A stretch of DNA of 16,828 bases from Butyrivibrio sp. (GTDB taxonomy: Bacteria; Bacillota_A; Clostridia; Lachnospirales; Lachnospiraceae): positions 1 to 16,828 of the forward strand of contig JAGOGF010000046.1 in NCBI GenBank assembly GCA_017996845.1, in the 5' to 3' direction. The position numbers were made by a program, and so were the translations under genes. Each line of letters starts with the position of its first letter. Positions within the stretch are counted from its first letter, which is position 1. This document shows, one piece after another, positions 7,043 to 14,032 of the stretch. Under the pieces are notes generated by a model that was not told the origin of the DNA, made no database searches, and saw only the letters and a program-made list of their open reading frames with translations.

Positions 7043-7747
7043 ATGAAATCATTCAAAAAAATACATGAAAAAGCTGCAGCACAGCTATCTGAAACAGACA
7101 TCAAAAAAGATGCCAGTCTGGATTACGCTTCCCTTTATGATGATGATCCGGGGCCGACTGAAGAAGAAAAAATGCAGATGCAGGAGGAAGCCGAAAAAGC
7201 AGCCTGCTATCAGAAAAGAATGCGCTTTCAGCAGCATATGATCCGTTTGCTTGCTGTTACTACTGCACTGGCATTTGCCGGTATTGTCCTATATTCTTTT
7301 CACCAGTATCAAAACAAAACAGAAATCACGACCGCCGCAGCTGCGGGGACTGCCACAGCCTCAGAATCTGTTACTGTGACGCAGCCACAATCACAGTCGG
7401 CAGCATCCTCTTCTGTATCAATTCTTTCTTCTGCCGATTCTTCCTCCGGTATCAGCCATGGTGATTATCACATCTATAATCCAAATGCCCCCTACCGGAA
7501 AGTAAATGAAACGGTAACATCTTCCGGTGACAACGTCAATCTGCGCACACTGCCAAGCACTGAAAACGGGAGCATCATTATAGCAAATATTAAAAAAGGG
7601 CAGATCGTGACAAGAACCGCTGTCGGTGAAAACGGTTGGTCAGAACTGTCCTATCATGGTAAAACCGTATATGCTGTTACCGATCTGATCGCCGTATATG
7701 AAGACTCTGCCTCTGCAGCAAATACCAGCTCCGTTCATACCTGGTAA
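7043..7747 (+). CDS. Membrane-anchored bacterial SH3 (SH3b) domain protein
   Basis: 234 aa. The ATG at 7043 is preferred because AAAGGAG lies 11 nt upstream; a GTG at 7004 would add 13 residues but lacks a ribosome site. A charged cytoplasmic segment (1-66, with an acidic YDDDPGPTEEE stretch) leads to one membrane helix (about 67-86). A low-complexity Ala/Ser/Thr/Gln linker follows (about 93-140), then an SH3b domain (about 155-220) with the typical VNLRTLPSTENGSII, GQIVTRTAV and GWSELSYHGKTVYAVTDLI pattern. This is a type II topology with the SH3b domain outside, where such domains usually bind peptidoglycan. No catalytic domain is attached. It converges on the GGDEF-EAL gene with only 16 nt between the stops. 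No clear promoter was found upstream. Confidence 0.8.
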   Translation: MKSFKKIHEKAAAQLSETDIKKDASLDYASLYDDDPGPTEEEKMQMQEEAEKAACYQKRMRFQQHMIRLLAVTTALAFAGIVLYSFHQYQNKTEITTAAAAGTATASESVTVTQPQSQSAASSSVSILSSADSSSGISHGDYHIYNPNAPYRKVNETVTSSGDNVNLRTLPSTENGSIIIANIKKGQIVTRTAVGENGWSELSYHGKTVYAVTDLIAVYEDSASAANTSSVHTW

Positions 7748-7760
7748 TTTCCATTCATTC

Positions 7761-7782
7761 GGTCTATTCAATCGAATAGACC
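7761..7782. terminator. Hairpin at the convergent gene ends (weak terminator candidate)
   Basis: A perfect 9-bp stem (GGTCTATTC with GAATAGACC) and 4-nt loop includes the stop codon of the GGDEF-EAL gene and starts 13 nt after the stop of the SH3b gene. No T-run follows in either direction, so intrinsic termination would be weak. It may instead protect mRNA 3' ends. Confidence 0.4.
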
Positions 7783-10268
7783 TGCTGCTCTACCGCCACA
7801 TCAGCAGGAACAGGCTTGCAGAAATAGTAGCCCTGCACGTAATCACACCCATATTTCTGCAGGAGCTTTAACTGATTTCTTTCTTCTATTCCTTCTACCG
7901 TAATCTTCATGTCAAGGCAATGCGCAAGATCAATCAGAATGCCTATAAAATCGCCCTTTCCCTCCTGGAGATAGGTATCCGTCAATGTTTTGTCGATCTT
8001 AATCTTTTCGACAGGTATATAAGTTAGATAACTGATTGCAGAATAACCGGTTCCAAAATCATCCAGTGTCAGGCTGACACCGATCTTACTGAAATCAGCG
8101 AACAGATTCATTGCCTTGTCATTATTTTCAATCAGAATGCTTTCCGTAATCTCAATCTCAATCAGCTGCGGCGCAACATGATATTTCTTCAGCAGTCCCT
8201 GCAAATAAGACACATAACCTGTATCCGCCATCTGTCTGCTGGAGAAATTAATAGACACCGGCAAAATGGTGATTCCCTGATCCTGCCATTTTGCAATCTG
8301 CCGTACTACTTTCTGGGTTACAATGCGCCCGATCGACTGAATCATCCCGGTCTCCTCTGCAACAGGGATGAACTGTCCCGGTGTATAGGAACGATCTTTC
8401 AAACGCAGAAGCGCCTCAAATCCTGCAATCTTTCCTGTGATAATATCTACCTGCGGCTGATAAAGGATCTCAAAACCATTCTCTTTGCATGCTTTCTGCA
8501 GAACGCCTATTACTTCATTCTTTTTCAGCATATTATTTTTCATCGCAGTGTCAAAATAAGCATATTTATTCTTGCCTGAATGCTTGCAGGCATACATCGC
8601 AAGATCTGCATTTGCAAGCAGCTCCGGAGCAGAACACTCACCATTTACCGAACTTGCGACCCCCATGCTGGTACTGATCAAGTAAACCTGATCATGGTAC
8701 GAAAAAGGTCTTCCCAGTTCCTGTCTGATGCGATTCACATACAGACTGGTTTCTTCCGCAGAAACGACTGATGTAATAAGCAGAAACTCATCTCCGCCGA
8801 AACGGGATGCAAAAATGTCCATATTCTCCATCATCCGGTCCAGACGTTCTCCGATCTCAATCAGAACCGCATCACCAAATGCATGTCCGATGGAATCATT
8901 GATTCCTTTAAAATCATCCACATCCAATGCGATCAGTGATACAGAAGATCTGTTCCCCAGAAGAGAAGAAAGACGGGAAATTGCTGACTGTCTGTTCGGA
9001 AGACCTGTCAGATAATCATGTTCTGCCTGATAACGGATATGTGCTTCCTTATCTTCGAGTTCTTTCCTGAAATGGCGCTGTCTGATATTGTCCCACCCGA
9101 CTGTCAGAATGACGATGAACAATACAAGTGAAACAATAATAATCGGCACCATATACTTTTTGTATATTACAAAAAAGGATTCTTTTTCATTTATGATAAC
9201 CGCACCGGCAGGTATCAGTTTTCTGTCAATATGATACTTCTGTATCATATCATTATCAAAATAGTACGTTCCATCTCCATTTTCCCGGATCGGAATCTTC
9301 GTAATATCTGCACCTGATAAAATATTTCTGGCCATTATCGCAGCAGATTTACCGGATTCCTCATAGGAAACCATTTTGCCTCCCAGAAAGCCATCTCCAA
9401 CACCGCCAAAAGAACTGCGGTAGATCGGAATATGTGCATGCGCCGCAGTATAACGGATTCCATCAAGCATCGTATATGCATTGCCCTCTACATCCGTAAA
9501 ACTGTCCATATACAGCAGAATCGTATCATTTCCAAGCGATTCCAGTTGTTCCGCATATTCTTTCCAGGTGTAAAGAGAAGTATCAAGCGTTTTAAATGTA
9601 TATTTCGGATATGCATTTTTGAGTGCCATGAACTGCTGTAAATCCCCATATCCGGTCGGCGTATCATCATAAATTCCCACAATCTGTTTTGCCTGCGGCT
9701 GCATTTTGGTTGCAATTGCAAGTGTTTCCTTGATATAAAGTTCCTCTGCAATTCCCGTAATATAGGGATTTTCTCCTGCGCTGCGTGCTATGTTCAGATC
9801 ATTTACGCAGAAAAAGACCATCGGTGTATTCTTAAAAAGTTCCTCCTGGTGTTTAACGGCAAAACGCAAAGCAGAATCATCGCCCAGAAGGATCAGATCG
9901 TACTTCCTGGCTCTTGCAAGTTTATATTTCAGACTTACATAGAAATTATTCTCATTCTCCGAAGTATCGTAATTTTTCATATCCATATACTGTGTATCGA
10001 TTCGCACATTATTGATGGAATCAAATACGTCATTGATTCCCTTTTTCTGTAATGCGACCGTTGGAAAATCATCCGTATAGGAACTGATAAACAAAATTCT
10101 CTTTCCGGAGCATGCCGTATTCTGAAGGGCGGTCTGTTCTCCTCTGTCTGTATCATTAAATTTTGCAGCTACGGCAATCAGAAAGACAGCAAAAAGAATG
10201 AAATATGCCGGTAAAATGTATTTCTTATAAATTTTCCATGCCCTATCATAAGAAAATGATTTTTTCAT
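7764..10268 (-). CDS. Membrane GGDEF-EAL protein with extracytoplasmic substrate-binding-like sensor
   Basis: 834 aa from ATG 10268; a TTG one codon earlier is possible, and the CAGGAG site fits either. A first helix (about 18-37) is followed by a periplasmic-binding-like domain (about 55-350) similar to ABC_sub_bind (PF04392), then a second helix (about 372-392). The GGDEF domain (about 410-570) keeps RFGGDEF (near 490-495) and DVDDFKGINDSIGH. The RxxD inhibitory site is absent (ENMD at that position). The EAL domain (about 585-830) keeps the EAL motif (in GFEALLRL), SINFSSRQ, IEIEITES, DDFGTGYS, KIDKTLTD, EGIEE and QGYYF, so all usual metal and catalytic positions look intact. It can therefore probably both make and break c-di-GMP, with the balance set by an outside ligand. 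It has its own promoter and is a single-gene unit. Confidence 0.92.
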   Translation of the reverse strand: MKKSFSYDRAWKIYKKYILPAYFILFAVFLIAVAAKFNDTDRGEQTALQNTACSGKRILFISSYTDDFPTVALQKKGINDVFDSINNVRIDTQYMDMKNYDTSENENNFYVSLKYKLARARKYDLILLGDDSALRFAVKHQEELFKNTPMVFFCVNDLNIARSAGENPYITGIAEELYIKETLAIATKMQPQAKQIVGIYDDTPTGYGDLQQFMALKNAYPKYTFKTLDTSLYTWKEYAEQLESLGNDTILLYMDSFTDVEGNAYTMLDGIRYTAAHAHIPIYRSSFGGVGDGFLGGKMVSYEESGKSAAIMARNILSGADITKIPIRENGDGTYYFDNDMIQKYHIDRKLIPAGAVIINEKESFFVIYKKYMVPIIIVSLVLFIVILTVGWDNIRQRHFRKELEDKEAHIRYQAEHDYLTGLPNRQSAISRLSSLLGNRSSVSLIALDVDDFKGINDSIGHAFGDAVLIEIGERLDRMMENMDIFASRFGGDEFLLITSVVSAEETSLYVNRIRQELGRPFSYHDQVYLISTSMGVASSVNGECSAPELLANADLAMYACKHSGKNKYAYFDTAMKNNMLKKNEVIGVLQKACKENGFEILYQPQVDIITGKIAGFEALLRLKDRSYTPGQFIPVAEETGMIQSIGRIVTQKVVRQIAKWQDQGITILPVSINFSSRQMADTGYVSYLQGLLKKYHVAPQLIEIEITESILIENNDKAMNLFADFSKIGVSLTLDDFGTGYSAISYLTYIPVEKIKIDKTLTDTYLQEGKGDFIGILIDLAHCLDMKITVEGIEERNQLKLLQKYGCDYVQGYYFCKPVPADVAVEQQVYSIE

Positions 10269-10301
10269 CAAGAAAAATCTCCTGTCACATTGGATAGATC
10301 T

Positions 10302-10330
10302 ATTATATTGATATTATGACAGAAATGCAA
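10302..10330 (-). promoter_or_regulatory. Promoter of the GGDEF-EAL gene
   Basis: On the minus strand TTGCAT, a 17-nt spacer and a perfect TATAAT lie about 34 nt upstream of the ATG. The -35 sits at the end of a run of T residues just after the 4Fe-4S gene, so this gene is transcribed separately from the redox operon ahead of it. Confidence 0.65.
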
Positions 10331-10349
10331 AAAAAACACAAATTTGATA

Positions 10350-11189
10350 TTATTTCCAGCGATATCCGCTGCTGATCGCATGGACAGGGCATACATTTTT
10401 GCAGGCGCCGCAGCGGATACATTCCGGAGAATTGATATTTTCCGTTACTTTGACCTGCATCAGGCAAGTCTTCTCACAAATCCCGCAATGCGTACACTTG
10501 TCTTCCTCTACCTGCATCCGGTAAATACTGAATCTGTTAAAAAGTGCATATACAGCGCCCAATGGACAGATATATTTACAGAAAGGTCTATATATATGCA
10601 TCGATGCGGTCACCGTCAGAATCAGGATCAACATTTTCCAGGAGAAAAGGAATCCAACCATACTGCGAAGTGCCGGATTGGTAAGCACAAGCGGTATCCC
10701 ACCTTCGAGTGTCCCGGCCGGACAGATGTATTTGCAGAACCATGGATCTCCGATTCCATAGGTTCCATGCACCAGTGCCGGTAAAAGAAGAACAAAAACA
10801 ACAAGAATCACATATTTCAGATAGCGAAGCATTCCATCGATTCCTGCCGGTATCTGCCATTTTCTGACCGGTATCCTGTACAGCAGTTCCTGCAGAAATC
10901 CAAACGGACACAGAAAACCGCAAATCAGTCTGCCAAATATTGTGCCAAAGAGGATCAGCAATCCCGTAACATAAAAAGACAGGCTTTTCTGCCTGCCATT
11001 TAAGACTGCCTGCAGTGAACCGATCGGGCAGGCACCAAAAGCCCCGGGGCATGAATAACAGTTAAGCCCCGGAACACATATCCGTTTACTCTGTCCCTGC
11101 CAGATTCTCCCCTCAGCAAAGCCTTTCAGATTTCCATTCATCAGCAGCGCAGAGACTGCCTGGATCCAATGCCGCGTTCTTTCCTTCAT
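10350..11189 (-). CDS. Polytopic 4Fe-4S membrane protein (NapH/CcoG-like) of a redox operon
   Basis: 279 aa from ATG 11189, preceded by GGTGAGAGGG. An ATG at 11234 would overlap the CXXC gene and has a poor ribosome site. The N-terminal part carries CVPGLNCYSCPGAFGACP. Membrane helices are separated by CGFLCPFG, CKYICPAG and CKYICPLG motifs, the CxxxCP signature of the NapH/NosR/CcoG-type quinol or ferredoxin-linked proteins. The C-terminus holds two ferredoxin clusters, CTHCGICEKTC and CIRCGACKNVCP. It should pass electrons from the cytoplasm through the membrane. Its operon partners are a thioredoxin-like lipoprotein and a CXXC peptide, so I infer that it supplies reducing power to thiols outside the membrane. 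It is the last gene of the operon. Neither electron donor nor acceptor has been shown. Confidence 0.85.
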   Translation of the reverse strand: MKERTRHWIQAVSALLMNGNLKGFAEGRIWQGQSKRICVPGLNCYSCPGAFGACPIGSLQAVLNGRQKSLSFYVTGLLILFGTIFGRLICGFLCPFGFLQELLYRIPVRKWQIPAGIDGMLRYLKYVILVVFVLLLPALVHGTYGIGDPWFCKYICPAGTLEGGIPLVLTNPALRSMVGFLFSWKMLILILTVTASMHIYRPFCKYICPLGAVYALFNRFSIYRMQVEEDKCTHCGICEKTCLMQVKVTENINSPECIRCGACKNVCPVHAISSGYRWK

Positions 11190-11215
11190 ATCCCTCTCAC
11201 CCTGCTTCTGCCTGT

Positions 11216-11350
11216 TCAGCCGATTCCAATGCATTCCAGGCAGATATTGACCGCCTTCTGCAGAACAATCTGCGTTTCGCCTGAATAAATTCCCAACAGA
11301 GTCATTGCTGCAGATAACAGAAGCATGAAAAATTTAACATATTTTGTCAT
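11216..11350 (-). CDS. 44-residue CXXC membrane peptide (CD1871A-like)
   Basis: A short open frame starts at an ATG that overlaps the Rrf2 stop (ATGA) and ends in TGA 26 nt before the start of the 4Fe-4S gene. The product has one hydrophobic helix (about 5-21, KFFMLLLSAAMTLLGIYSGE), then VLQKAVNICLECIGIG with a CLEC redox-type motif five residues from the end. It closely fits my memory of the 'CD1871A family CXXC motif-containing protein', short peptides found beside 4Fe-4S membrane proteins in Clostridia. The motif would lie at the outer membrane face and may relay electrons or disulfides between the Fe-S protein and the TlpA-like lipoprotein. The role is inference. The coding potential is supported by the gene overlap and conserved-looking end. 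Confidence 0.85.
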   Translation of the reverse strand: MTKYVKFFMLLLSAAMTLLGIYSGETQIVLQKAVNICLECIGIG

Positions 11351-11811
11351 TTTCCGCCTCCTGCCCCTGTTGCAATAACGCTGCCGTTCTTGCGGCCTTT
11401 CTCTGCTATCACCCGTCTGTCAATGTCTGCAATGGTCCTGCCTGCAAGATAATCATAACAGCGGCTGTTCATCTGTGCATAGACTTCATCCATCACTTCC
11501 GCCATTCCCGAAGAAATCTGGCAGGGTCTGTCAATCTCTCCTGAGCGCCATTTCTGTGCAATCGGTATTTCAGAAAGTGCATGAAGCACCTGCAGCATTG
11601 TAATAGTTCCCCCATTTTCCGAAATACGATATCCGCTGCCCTTTCCTTCCGAAGCAGTGATCAGCCCCGCTTTGTGAAGCTTTGTCATTACTTTGCGGAC
11701 TCTGGCCGGATTGGTACATATATTATCAGCCAGTTCCTCACTGGTGATCAATACACCTCTGTGATACAGATACACCAGTCCATGTATCGCAAGTGCAAAT
11801 TCTGCCGTCAT
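11347..11811 (-). CDS. Rrf2 family transcriptional regulator
   Basis: 154 aa. It opens with MTAEFALAIHGLVYLYHRG, then a winged helix-turn-helix: SEELADNICTNPARVRKVMTKLHKAGLI as recognition region, with the wing in EGKGSGYRI. A dimerisation helix follows (about 95-135). Rrf2 proteins sense Fe-S clusters, NO, iron, cysteine or redox state. Cysteines here lie near residues 32, 98 and 114; they do not form the IscR/NsrR triad, so the signal is unclear. The start follows AGGAGG by 7 nt, and the gene lies 36 nt after the TlpA gene. It is inside the operon whose promoter carries a long perfect inverted repeat, so it is probably an autoregulator. Confidence 0.9.
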   Translation of the reverse strand: MTAEFALAIHGLVYLYHRGVLITSEELADNICTNPARVRKVMTKLHKAGLITASEGKGSGYRISENGGTITMLQVLHALSEIPIAQKWRSGEIDRPCQISSGMAEVMDEVYAQMNSRCYDYLAGRTIADIDRRVIAEKGRKNGSVIATGAGGGK

Positions 11812-11847
11812 TTCCCAGCCTCCTGCTCCGATTTGTGCATACCGGTC

Positions 11848-12564
11848 TCATTTCATATTCTGCAGCGTCTGGTCGATAATCTTCTCCCAGTCTTCTTTAC
11901 TCTTACTGCCCATATAGGTTTCCCCGATCACATGCCCAGTGCTGTCTGCAAAGAAAGTAGTCGGAACAGCGTAAATATCACTCAGTCCCGCGTTTATCAG
12001 ATCCTGTGAAGGAAGTATGTGCAGATAATCGGCGCCTGTCTGTGAAGCAAGGGAAGCAGCATTTGCCACCTGACTCTTGGACCAGGTTCCATCCTGCTCC
12101 AGTGTATCAATCGGAATTCCTATGATCTGCAATCCTTTATCCTGATATTCCCTGCTCAGTTCTCCCAGTTCAGGCATCTCTTTCAGACACGGACCGCAAT
12201 AAGTTGCCCATACATTGATCATGGTAAGCTTATAATCTGCAAAAACATCTGCCGTTATCACATTCCCTGCCAGATCCGTCGTTTCAAAGGAACTGTATGC
12301 GCCTGCAGAATCCACCGCAGTATCTGCACTGTCTGCAGTCTGCAGTACAGAAGACTGCTCTGTCTGCGCCGTCTCTGCAGTCGGATCTGTCTCTGCAGAA
12401 GACTGTTCTGTCTGCGCCCTCTCTGCAGAAAACTGCGCTGCCTCTGTATCGCCTGTTGTCTGTACATCTGCCGATTTTCCTGTTTCAGCAGAACATGCCG
12501 TCAGCATACTGCTGCCTGTGAGTAAACCCAGAATTATTATTCCTGTCATGAAATGCTTTCTCAT
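11848..12564 (-). CDS. TlpA-like thioredoxin-fold lipoprotein (disulfide reductase family)
   Basis: 238 aa. A lipoprotein signal peptide ends in the lipobox LTAC with Cys24. A linker (about 25-90) rich in Ala, Gln, Thr, Glu and Ser contains two copies of AQTEQSS 16 residues apart. The TlpA/ResA-type domain (about 92-235) has the active site WATYCGPC (C123, C126), the cis-proline loop AVPTT (P201) and the insert GIPID typical of the family. It should be anchored to the outer face of the membrane and reduce or exchange thiols there. It is first in an operon with an Rrf2 regulator, a CXXC peptide and a 4Fe-4S membrane protein. No CcdA or DsbD partner is present, so the Fe-S protein may be its electron source. 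GGAGGT lies 7 nt before the start. Confidence 0.92.
   Translation of the reverse strand: MRKHFMTGIIILGLLTGSSMLTACSAETGKSADVQTTGDTEAAQFSAERAQTEQSSAETDPTAETAQTEQSSVLQTADSADTAVDSAGAYSSFETTDLAGNVITADVFADYKLTMINVWATYCGPCLKEMPELGELSREYQDKGLQIIGIPIDTLEQDGTWSKSQVANAASLASQTGADYLHILPSQDLINAGLSDIYAVPTTFFADSTGHVIGETYMGSKSKEDWEKIIDQTLQNMK
12340..12440. repeat. Degenerate 48-bp tandem repeat in the lipoprotein linker
   Basis: Segments built on GCAGAAGACTG and CTGTCTGCGC recur at 48-bp spacing and encode the duplicated AQTEQSS segments. A third, more diverged unit follows. It is in frame and lengthens the linker between the lipid anchor and thioredoxin domain. Edges are approximate. Confidence 0.6.
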
Positions 12565-12580
12565 AAATATTACCTCCGTA

Positions 12581-12611
12581 TTATACTGTAACTATATTAG
12601 TTACAGTATAA
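12581..12611. promoter_or_regulatory. Perfect inverted repeat, candidate Rrf2 operator
   Basis: Arms TTATACTGTAACTA and TAGTTACAGTATAA, 14 bp each and fully complementary, flank a TAT centre. The element covers the spacer, the -10 and the predicted start of transcription, which is classical placement for repression. The operon encodes an Rrf2 protein, making it the obvious ligand. It has no T-run and so is not an intrinsic terminator. Confidence 0.8.
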
Positions 12612-12619
12612 TATGTCAA
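12591..12619 (-). promoter_or_regulatory. SigA promoter of the TlpA/Rrf2/CXXC/Fe-S operon
   Basis: On the minus strand a consensus TTGACA, exactly 17 nt, and TATAGT; the -35 overlaps the stop codon of the MATE gene upstream. A second TATAAT lies 11 nt further on, inside the repeat. The predicted start of transcription is near 12584, giving a leader of only about 20 nt. Confidence 0.85.
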
Positions 12620-13992
12620 GCATTTGTAATATTGTTGATCCATATTCCCTTTTTCACCAGTAAATAACCAATCAGACACTTAATCAGCTCGATCATCTGG
12701 CAGCACAGAAACACCAGTGTAATCGGCATCCGGGTATCGTGCACCAGAACAAATGCAAGCGGAATGGAGAACACCCATACAAAGCAGGAATCAAATAGGA
12801 ACGTGATAAACGTCTTGCCGCCTGAACGGAGTGTGAAATAGGTGGCATTTTCATATGCATACATCGGCATACAGCAGGCAGAAACCATGATAAAAGAGGT
12901 TGCAAGACTGCGTACCTCATGATCCGTATTGTAAATATTGGGAAAAAAGGGTGCTGCGCATAACATCAGTGCACCGGAGATCATACAACAGATGACAGCA
13001 AAAAAAGTCATTTTGCCGGCATCTTCTCTTACTTCCTTTTTTTCTGCACCCAGTTCCTGCCCGATCAGAATCGCAATTGCACTGCCCATTGCAATAAAAA
13101 CAATATTAAATACATTTGAAATAGTCGCAGAAATATTCATCGCAGCAATGACTGTCAGACCACGGATGGAATAATTCTGCAGCATGACTGCCTGCCCCGC
13201 GGCCCAAAGTGTTTCATTTGCCAGAAGCGGAAATCCCTTTATCGTCATCTGTTTCATTAATGCAACCGGAATTTCGAAATGCCGGTATGCGCCTTCAATA
13301 AAATGATTTCTTTCTGTATGCGTATGTGTCCAGATGACGATGATTCCCATTTCAACAAATCTGGATATTACCGTTGCGATTGCAGCACCTACTACTCCAA
13401 ATGCAGGCATACCGAACTTCCCGTAAATGAGAACATAGTTCAGTACCAGATTGACCAGTACCGCTGTAATTCCTGCCTTCATGGGCAGAACGGTTTCGTC
13501 TGTTTCGCGCAGTGTTCCGGTATAGGTCTGTGAAATGGCAAACGGAATCATATCCAGGAGCATCACTGTCATATACTGCTTCGCATATAAAAGTGTTGCC
13601 GCCGCATTACTGCCGGAACCATCTTCATGAAGATACAGTCTGATCAGCACCGGCCCTGCCACGGTAAATGTCAGGATTCCCAAGAAGGCTAGCACTGCAA
13701 CCGTAATCAGTTTGAAACGGAAGCACTCTCTGACGCCTTTATGATCCCCTTTCCCATAAAACTGCGCAGCAAAAATCCCTGCACCTGATATTCCGCCAAA
13801 AATACACAGGTTATATACAAAAAAAAGCTGATTGACAATCGCGACCCCGGACATCTGGTCAGTTCCCACCCGTCCCACCATAATATTGTTCAGCATTCCC
13901 ACAAAATTGGTGATACCATTCTGTATCATGATCGGTATCGCGATCAATAATAAATGTCTGTAAAAATCTTTTGTTCCTATCAGCTTTCTCAT
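12616..13992 (-). CDS. MATE family efflux transporter
   Basis: 458 aa with about twelve membrane helices in two homologous halves. N-terminal landmarks of the MATE/NorM superfamily are visible: LLLIAIPIMIQNGIT, the NNIMVGRVGTDQMSG loop, and GGISGAGIFAAQFYGKGD. The second half shows the matching NYSIRGLTVIAAMNISATI and IGQELGAEKKE elements. Such transporters export organic cations, drugs or metabolites using a sodium or proton gradient; the substrate cannot be read from sequence. The start has AAGGGA about 9 nt upstream. It lies 40 nt downstream of the LCP gene with no terminator between, so the two may be co-transcribed. Its stop codon overlaps the -35 of the redox operon promoter. Confidence 0.92.
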   Translation of the reverse strand: MRKLIGTKDFYRHLLLIAIPIMIQNGITNFVGMLNNIMVGRVGTDQMSGVAIVNQLFFVYNLCIFGGISGAGIFAAQFYGKGDHKGVRECFRFKLITVAVLAFLGILTFTVAGPVLIRLYLHEDGSGSNAAATLLYAKQYMTVMLLDMIPFAISQTYTGTLRETDETVLPMKAGITAVLVNLVLNYVLIYGKFGMPAFGVVGAAIATVISRFVEMGIIVIWTHTHTERNHFIEGAYRHFEIPVALMKQMTIKGFPLLANETLWAAGQAVMLQNYSIRGLTVIAAMNISATISNVFNIVFIAMGSAIAILIGQELGAEKKEVREDAGKMTFFAVICCMISGALMLCAAPFFPNIYNTDHEVRSLATSFIMVSACCMPMYAYENATYFTLRSGGKTFITFLFDSCFVWVFSIPLAFVLVHDTRMPITLVFLCCQMIELIKCLIGYLLVKKGIWINNITNA

Positions 13993-14032
13993 GCAAGCAT
14001 TCCCTTATCCCTTTCAGTCATCCCCAGATCTG

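Noticed and set aside
10330..10349. Eight-T run after the 4Fe-4S gene as a terminator
   Set aside because: The only upstream stem (GATAT/ATATC with an 11-nt loop) is too weak, and the run adjoins the next promoter's -35.
10588..11052. Minus-strand open frame of 154 codons within the 4Fe-4S gene
   Set aside because: Same strand but a different frame from a gene with many conserved Cys motifs; Trp/Arg/Cys-rich shadow composition.
12581..12611. The long inverted repeat after the MATE gene as that gene's terminator
   Set aside because: It is AT-rich, has no T-run, and overlaps a consensus promoter, so an operator is the better reading.
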